Positions 58,901 to 64,000 of a stretch of 64,000 bases of DNA are shown here, piece after piece. Positions within the stretch are counted from its first letter, which is position 1. Each line of letters starts with the position of its first letter. Under the pieces are notes generated by a model. The model searched no databases. It was not told the DNA's origin and was given only the letters and a program-made list of their open reading frames with translations. Both the position numbers and the translations under genes were made by a program. The stretch is from Lingula anatina (Eukaryota > Brachiopoda > Lingulata > Lingulida > Lingulidae): contig NW_019775739.1 of the NCBI RefSeq assembly GCF_001039355.2, forward strand, positions 72,064 through 136,063, in the 5' to 3' direction.

Positions 58901-61074
58901 ATCATGCCAGCACCACAGTACAATTACTGCTGGGATGGCTCTGTTAGGAGACTTTGAGAAGTCTTTAGGTAATTAAATGCAAGACTGCATTCATCCATTT
59001 ATTTTAAATCAACATAATGATGTTGGAGTGTCCCCAGTTTCAACTACACAAAGATGACAGCCCAAATTCAGTTCACCTGAAGAAGCCCTTGCAATGAGGT
59101 TGAAATGTAGTGACCTTAATTTCAGTTGTAAGATGTAATCCTGTCCATCTTTTCTGAAAATAAGACATCTGTCTTTCAAGAAAATGCTGGCCATTTTTTG
59201 AAAGATCCAAAAATGCCCAAAAGAGTCCTCAGAATTAAAGTATTCCAGTAGATGCCACATACTGAGAATAAAAACAGTATTCAGATGCAAAGCTTATTAC
59301 TAAATGTACATGGAAGACAAGACCAGATTAACAAAAAAAGTAATTCCACTTTTTATTGCATTATTATAACAGCATTTATATTGTATATATTTGTTACCTA
59401 TATTGCATTTCAGATTCAGGTTTACAAATGGCAATAATTGGTCTAGGTGGGGGTGGACTGCCTTTGTTTATTCATGATCATTTTCCTAAGGTGAGATGAC
59501 ATACAATTTACACTTCCATGGTTTAATATAAAGCTTACTAAATTAAATAGATATTACATGGTAAATAGTCCACTGTGGTCTAGGAATAAACATTTTTTTA
59601 GAAAAATGCTCAATTACACCCTTATTATACAGAATGTCTATTGTTTATCAGAAATTTTCTATTTGGAAATTATGAATAAATTTTAAAAGATGGAGCTCTC
59701 AATGAAAATAACTTCTTCTTTATATCACATAGGTCAGCCTAGATATTGTAGAGATAGATGACACCGTGGTCAGTATTGCCAAGGAATGGTTTGGGTTTGG
59801 CAGCGTGACAGAGGAGAGGGTTCACGTGTTTGTGAAAGATGGTCAAGATTATGTCAAAGAACTGGCTGCAGCAGGTAAGTGTTGGATAGAATTAAATAAT
59901 AACTACAGTTGAACCAGTCTATATATTTTGGTGTATCAACGCATCAGAGACAAGTTGTTCTCTTCTGTTGTGTATATTAAATGGCTAATTCTAAGCGTAA
60001 CAGTTGTTTAATTGTCGATAAATTTTACTAGTAAAATTTCTGCACCAAAACAGCAAGTTAGCAGAGAAGCTCAACGTATCTGTTATTTAACTAGTAAAGG
60101 TTTTCAGTTTATGGATCTAATAGAAAATGATCCTTTCAGCAATTTTGTTAAAGTTTATTATGCCAATACAATTCCTATAAATTGAGCATGCAAGATATTG
60201 ATGCTTTTTTTGTGAAAAAATTTGCCTTAGTGTGAGTTCTGTTTTCTAAAAACTTGAAAAATTAATTCCTTTTTCTTATTTAATTAGGTGAAACAAAAGA
60301 TGTGATAATATTTGATATTGACAGTAAAGACAGCAGTGTAGGAATGAGTTCTCCTCCCAAAGGTTTTGTGGAAGCCGAATTTCTGAAAGATGTAGAGAAA
60401 ACGCTGCACAGCGAAGGTATTTTGAATATGGTTTATGATATCTGACCAAAGTTGGGTGATTGAAATTTTGTAAAAAGAAATCAGTTCACTATGTTGGAGA
60501 AGTTTTGTAATGTGAGAAGCAAAAATTCCAAGTTAACCACAATATTTTATTACTTACTTAAAATAATGATACTTGGTTAGGGTGAGGTCCTAGAAGGAAC
60601 AATTTGTAAGATAAATAAGTTCACTCAATTTGTGATGGATTTATTTTCCATTTCTTGATTAACTGACTTCATCACCAGTCAGTTTGATTTCCTCCTATCT
60701 CAAACCCACAAATTGTTGAAATACACATTTTGTAAAATTTGATATTTTGTAAATTTTATTTATTTTTTCCAGGTGTTTTTATCCTCAACCTGGTGTGCAG
60801 AGACAAGTCATTGCGAGAGAGCGTTGTGCAAAACTTAAAAAGTGTTTTCAAGACTGTACTCAATGTAAAAATCCCAGATGAAGTCAACGAAATTGTATTC
60901 TGTTTGTCCAATTCAAGACAGTCAGCAGTAGAAATGACCCAAGATTCAGAAATTTTGCCAGAAACAGTGACAGGTGCTCTGAAGAAGTTACAAGACAGTG
61001 TAGATTTAAAAAGCAATGCAGCAGCAGATGTGGTTAATTTAACATGCAGGCTGGAAGGCTTACACATTTTATAA
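55274..61074 (+). CDS. METTL13: METTL13 (eEF1A lysine and N-terminal methyltransferase)
   Basis: A cytoplasmic dual methyltransferase: in the known enzyme the N-terminal domain methylates eEF1A Lys55 and the C-terminal domain its N-terminus, with S-adenosylmethionine as donor. Twelve exons: 55274-55365, 55612-55840, 56119-56327, 56656-56782, 57094-57212, 57540-57680, 58119-58305, 58653-58968, 59414-59490, 59733-59874, 60288-60416 and 60773-61074. All phases agree; 689 residues, the normal length. Hallmarks are MNLLPKS at the start, VDYWDKFF, the motif [10 protein letters not shown] (about 52-60), LDKGTLDA, the linker ETEWLF and VMELAPA, and a second methyltransferase core [14 protein letters not shown] (about 479-492), VEIDD and [11 protein letters not shown]. 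The catalytic cores look intact. Introns 1, 2 and 5 contain (CT)n and (AAT/AAC)n arrays. Confidence 0.97.
55373..55402 (+). repeat. (CT)n in METTL13 intron 1
   Basis: About 15 CT units, starting only a few bases after the exon 1 donor. Confidence 0.9.
55869..55921 (+). repeat. (CT)n in METTL13 intron 2
   Basis: About 25 CT units with interspersed GT steps, about 30 bases after the exon 2 donor. Confidence 0.9.
57241..57277 (+). repeat. (AAT/AAC)n in METTL13 intron 5
   Basis: A short trinucleotide array just after the exon 5 donor; it produces a false Asn run if read through. Confidence 0.85.
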
Positions 61075-62289
61075 TGATGTTTATTGCCAAGCTTAATAGG
61101 ATCCACTTGAATTGTTTACATTTATTAAATGCTGTTCTCAAGTCTTTCCTCATATTTCTTACGTCCAGAGTGAGAAACTGAGAGAAAAATGGAATTTTTT
61201 TTTTTTTCGTTTTAAATTTACACATCAGATTCGAGTGCCAAGCACTTTAAAAATTAAAATCATTCATATATACATTTGTCCCCTTTTTTATTTTGCTCTA
61301 AACCTTACCAATCTGGGATTTGCAAACATAAAAAGCTTCAATTAATAAACATCAAGAAGACGGAAAGATATCTTGCCTTGATAATAGGCCATACTATGCA
61401 GTTATTTACAGGTGCAAATATCATATCCCTGATATGCAAACAAACACACCTTATCTTCTCACATGTCACTTTCATTCAATCACTGTATTTAATTTTTTAA
61501 AAATGCCTAAAACTACTAATTCACCATTCAATGTGTTGCCAATAAAATATCAAGAGAGTGCAGTAACGAGTTGCAGCTTAAATTGACAATCAGAGAACCA
61601 GTATTTCACATTCATGGTCACTTACTCCCTGTAACAATTGAACTTCACAATGAAAAGTGAATTTGGCAGCACATTGCATCTTAAAGTACAGAAATTCTAG
61701 TATATTAATCATTTAAACTAAGTCTCTTACTATGCAGTTAAATCAGGCTCAGTTTAACTGTATGGACGAGTCTAGCTTAAGACTAAGCTATGGGACAATG
61801 ATGAATGTCACAACTCTTTTTCTCATGTATGGCGGTTAGATTCATAAATAAGGAATGGGAAGAAATATGTTGGCAGTAGTTTTCATCAAAGACTGTCATA
61901 AAATGTTGGTGTATGCAATTCATACACAGAACATACATTCATTACTATGATACTACAAATAACATTGCTTCATGCTTTCATTTTTTTACAAAGGCAAACA
62001 GTAATATTATGACAATTTAGATCATCAATAAGATTAACCAGACTTTAGTAACTGAAGTATGAAAGTAAGCTTTTTGCATTTCTTTCCTCTCGACATTCTT
62101 CTCCTCATGGCAATCTAGTTAATGACTAGTGAAATCTGTATTGTGACAATAACATATGGCTTAAATTACTCCACAATTTAAATCTACTTCACATTTACAT
62201 TCATATATCAATAACAAATAGGTAAATATTACCAATAAACTAAAAAAATAAAATAAAACATATGGAATGTAGCAGGCAAGCCCAGCATC
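61075..62289. other. convergent 3' region of METTL13 and KIF4
   Basis: The two genes end towards each other. The AT-rich sequence between presumably holds both 3' UTRs; an AATAAA lies near 61343 on the plus strand. No gene was seen. Confidence 0.5.
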
Positions 62290-63850
62290 TTATGCCTCGT
62301 CAGTAATGCTAGGAAAAAAGCTGCTGTTTTCTTGTTTCAGCAACCTCCTCTTTTTCTTCAGACCCCCTTGACCTAAATCAGTTATAGGATCGCTGTCTTC
62401 ATCTTCTGCTTTTCCTTCACTGTTTTCCGACTCCAGCTTGTACAAACTACTGGCAGATGGTCTTTTGGTGCTTTCCCTGCTCTTACGTGTTCTTCTAGGT
62501 TTTTCCTCTTGTGAGGCATTCATCGCTGCCAGGGCTTTACGCGTAGCCCTGCCCACACTGGTGTTGGCGTTAAATGTGGAGTCGGCACTCCCTGGGCCAG
62601 ATTGGTCCAACCCTACGTTAAATGTGGTGTTGAGGCCTCCACTGGATGTCTGGCTCACCTAAAACATATCACAAATCTCGGCTTTAAAATTTTTCATTAA
62701 CAACAAGAACTGAAAGAGCTATTATTACAAGAAAAAAATAATAATAAAATAAAAAAAAATAAATAAAAAAAATAATAAAAAATAAAATTATAATCATCTG
62801 CTGTATGACTTTATTTTCATTCCTCCTCATACCCCCCAATATATTGTCCACTACATCTCCAAAAACCATAACCAGCTGAAAACTGGCACAATTTACAAGT
62901 ATCAGTGACAAATAAATCTTGAGAGAAAAAAAAATTAAGAAATAATTTTTTACAACAGACCAGTAATTTTTCACCATAAGCAACAGCCACTCTACACGGC
63001 TGGTATTCAGCCATGTGGTTCCCTTTACTAAGTGCACATCTGGGGTACTTACATTTTCAGAGTTGCCCTCTCTGTTCACACAGGTGTCGGGGTTACAGCC
63101 ACAGCTGTCCACGCAGAGACCCAGGCTCTTCCTGCAACAGCACCGCTTGGTTTGACAGTTGCCTTTACAGGAACAAAACTTCCCTCCTCCGGGACCACTG
63201 GATGACTGGGAATAAAAGATGGCATTAAATTAGTCCATGAAAAGAACCAATAGCCCCACGATTAACATAAATAAAAGAGAAAAAAATTTTTTAAATAATT
63301 TTTCAATCTCCAGTGACTGTTACCGTCTGTTACTAAGTGATAACACTCTTCAGCACACCAACACAATTTGTTCAAAACATAAATACTATACTCTACACCC
63401 CAAAAGACTTAAGCAGCCCCATGAGATGACAGCCACAGGAGTTATTGTATATATACAGGGTTGGCGTTAATGTCTCACCAAAGGGTAAGAAATGGTTTAA
63501 TATTGTGAGGTTGTATTTGGTGGTCAAACTGGCAGTTGTTCACCTCTTTGGAGGCAACCTGGTTATACTACTTCAAACAACCCCAACAGATAATTCTGAC
63601 TATTAACAAAATGTACATAGACTTCAAGAAATTAATCTTTATTGTATTAATAAAGGGATACCTTGTCACTGTCCTTTGAAATTTCACTGTAAGTCTTCCT
63701 CCTCTGATTTTTTGTTTTGTAAAGGGGTGTTTTTGTCCAGTCTTTGTCATTTTTGTCATCAGCTATGAAGTCGTCAGAATCCGTGTCTGAGAAGTCGTCA
63801 AAGTCCAGCATCAATTCTGCCTCTGTGCGCTGAGACTTAGGCTTCTTCTT
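62290..63850 (-). CDS. KIF4: chromokinesin KIF4, C-terminal exons (partial)
   Basis: KIF4 is a plus-end-directed kinesin that acts on chromosome arms and the spindle midzone. Only the C-terminus lies here; the motor and coiled coil are beyond the right edge. Exons: 63850-63662, 63205-63053 and 62658-62290, all phase 0 (62, or 63 codons, then 51, then 122 codons plus stop). The first has an acidic segment (DFDDFSDTDSDDF) followed by DWTKTPLYK, as in KIF4. The second carries the Cys-rich domain CSCKGNCQTKRCCCRK, then CGCNPDTCVNRE, known in human KIF4A for chromatin and iron-sulfur binding. The third is Ser/Thr-rich and ends KKKRRLLKQENSSFFPSI, resembling the vertebrate KKKKR-SFF tail. Assignment rests on the Cys-rich domain and tail. 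The gene is convergent with METTL13. Confidence 0.85.
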
Positions 63851-64000
63851 CTGTAAAATTATGAGATGAAAATATCATTCAAATTTTTATTATATGATAA
63901 TTAGAATATTTAAAATAAATTAGTAAATGAAGTTTCACCGAAGAAATGTGAATGAAGAGTGATTTATGTTTGACTTTTATATTTTAGTTTGGACAAAAAA

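Noticed and set aside
62684-63112. 142-residue minus-strand open frame in KIF4
   Set aside because: It is read-through of the Cys-rich exon into the following intron; the frame after the GTAAGT donor is low-complexity.

Overview
The window is intron-rich animal genomic DNA. AT-rich introns, dense simple repeats and the gene content suggest a lophotrochozoan invertebrate, most likely a mollusc; the species cannot be read from the sequence. Genes were rebuilt by hand from open frames, splice sites and intron phase. None of the joins has transcript support.

Layout. (1) 1-6.7 kb, minus: exons of an unrecognised basic, low-complexity protein, running off the left edge. (2) 6.8-13.8 kb: no convincing gene; GA repeats, one hairpin, one weak exon. 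(3) 13.8-17.0 kb, plus: a complete otopetrin proton channel, followed by a minus-strand tRNA-Arg(TCG). (4) 18.2-31.4 kb, minus: three secreted or surface proteins: a VWA type I membrane protein, a PAN plus CASPR/fibrinogen-like secreted protein, and a GPI-type Ly6/uPAR protein with a long Ala/Ser-rich spacer. (5) 35.3-41.9 kb, minus: a 13-exon nuclear protein with a GATA-type zinc finger and Gln-rich tail, head-to-head with OSTC (42.2-43.4 kb, plus). (6) 44.6-54.4 kb, minus: ZZZ3, the Myb/SANT plus ZZ-finger subunit of the ATAC complex. (7) 55.3-61.1 kb, plus: METTL13, the dual eEF1A methyltransferase, complete in 12 exons. (8) 62.3-63.85 kb, minus: the C-terminal exons of chromokinesin KIF4, cut by the right edge.

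The main structural oddity is that the OSTC-ZZZ3 interval is present twice in two steps. About 4.5 kb (43.2-47.7 and 47.7-52.2 kb) and about 1.3 kb (52.2-53.5 and 53.5-54.8 kb) are repeated in direct orientation, and each junction carries a single N (47678 and 53477). This looks like unmerged haplotypes joined in assembly, so ZZZ3 exons and the last OSTC exon are counted twice.

The housekeeping block (GATA-finger gene, OSTC, ZZZ3, METTL13, KIF4) is compact with alternating strands. The surface-protein block looks lineage-specific. I found no clear evidence of a new multi-gene system. The most unusual items are the Ala/Ser-Ly6 protein, the VWA protein with an altered metal site, the orphan GATA-finger protein, and two MITE families, one of them inserted exactly at a stop codon.
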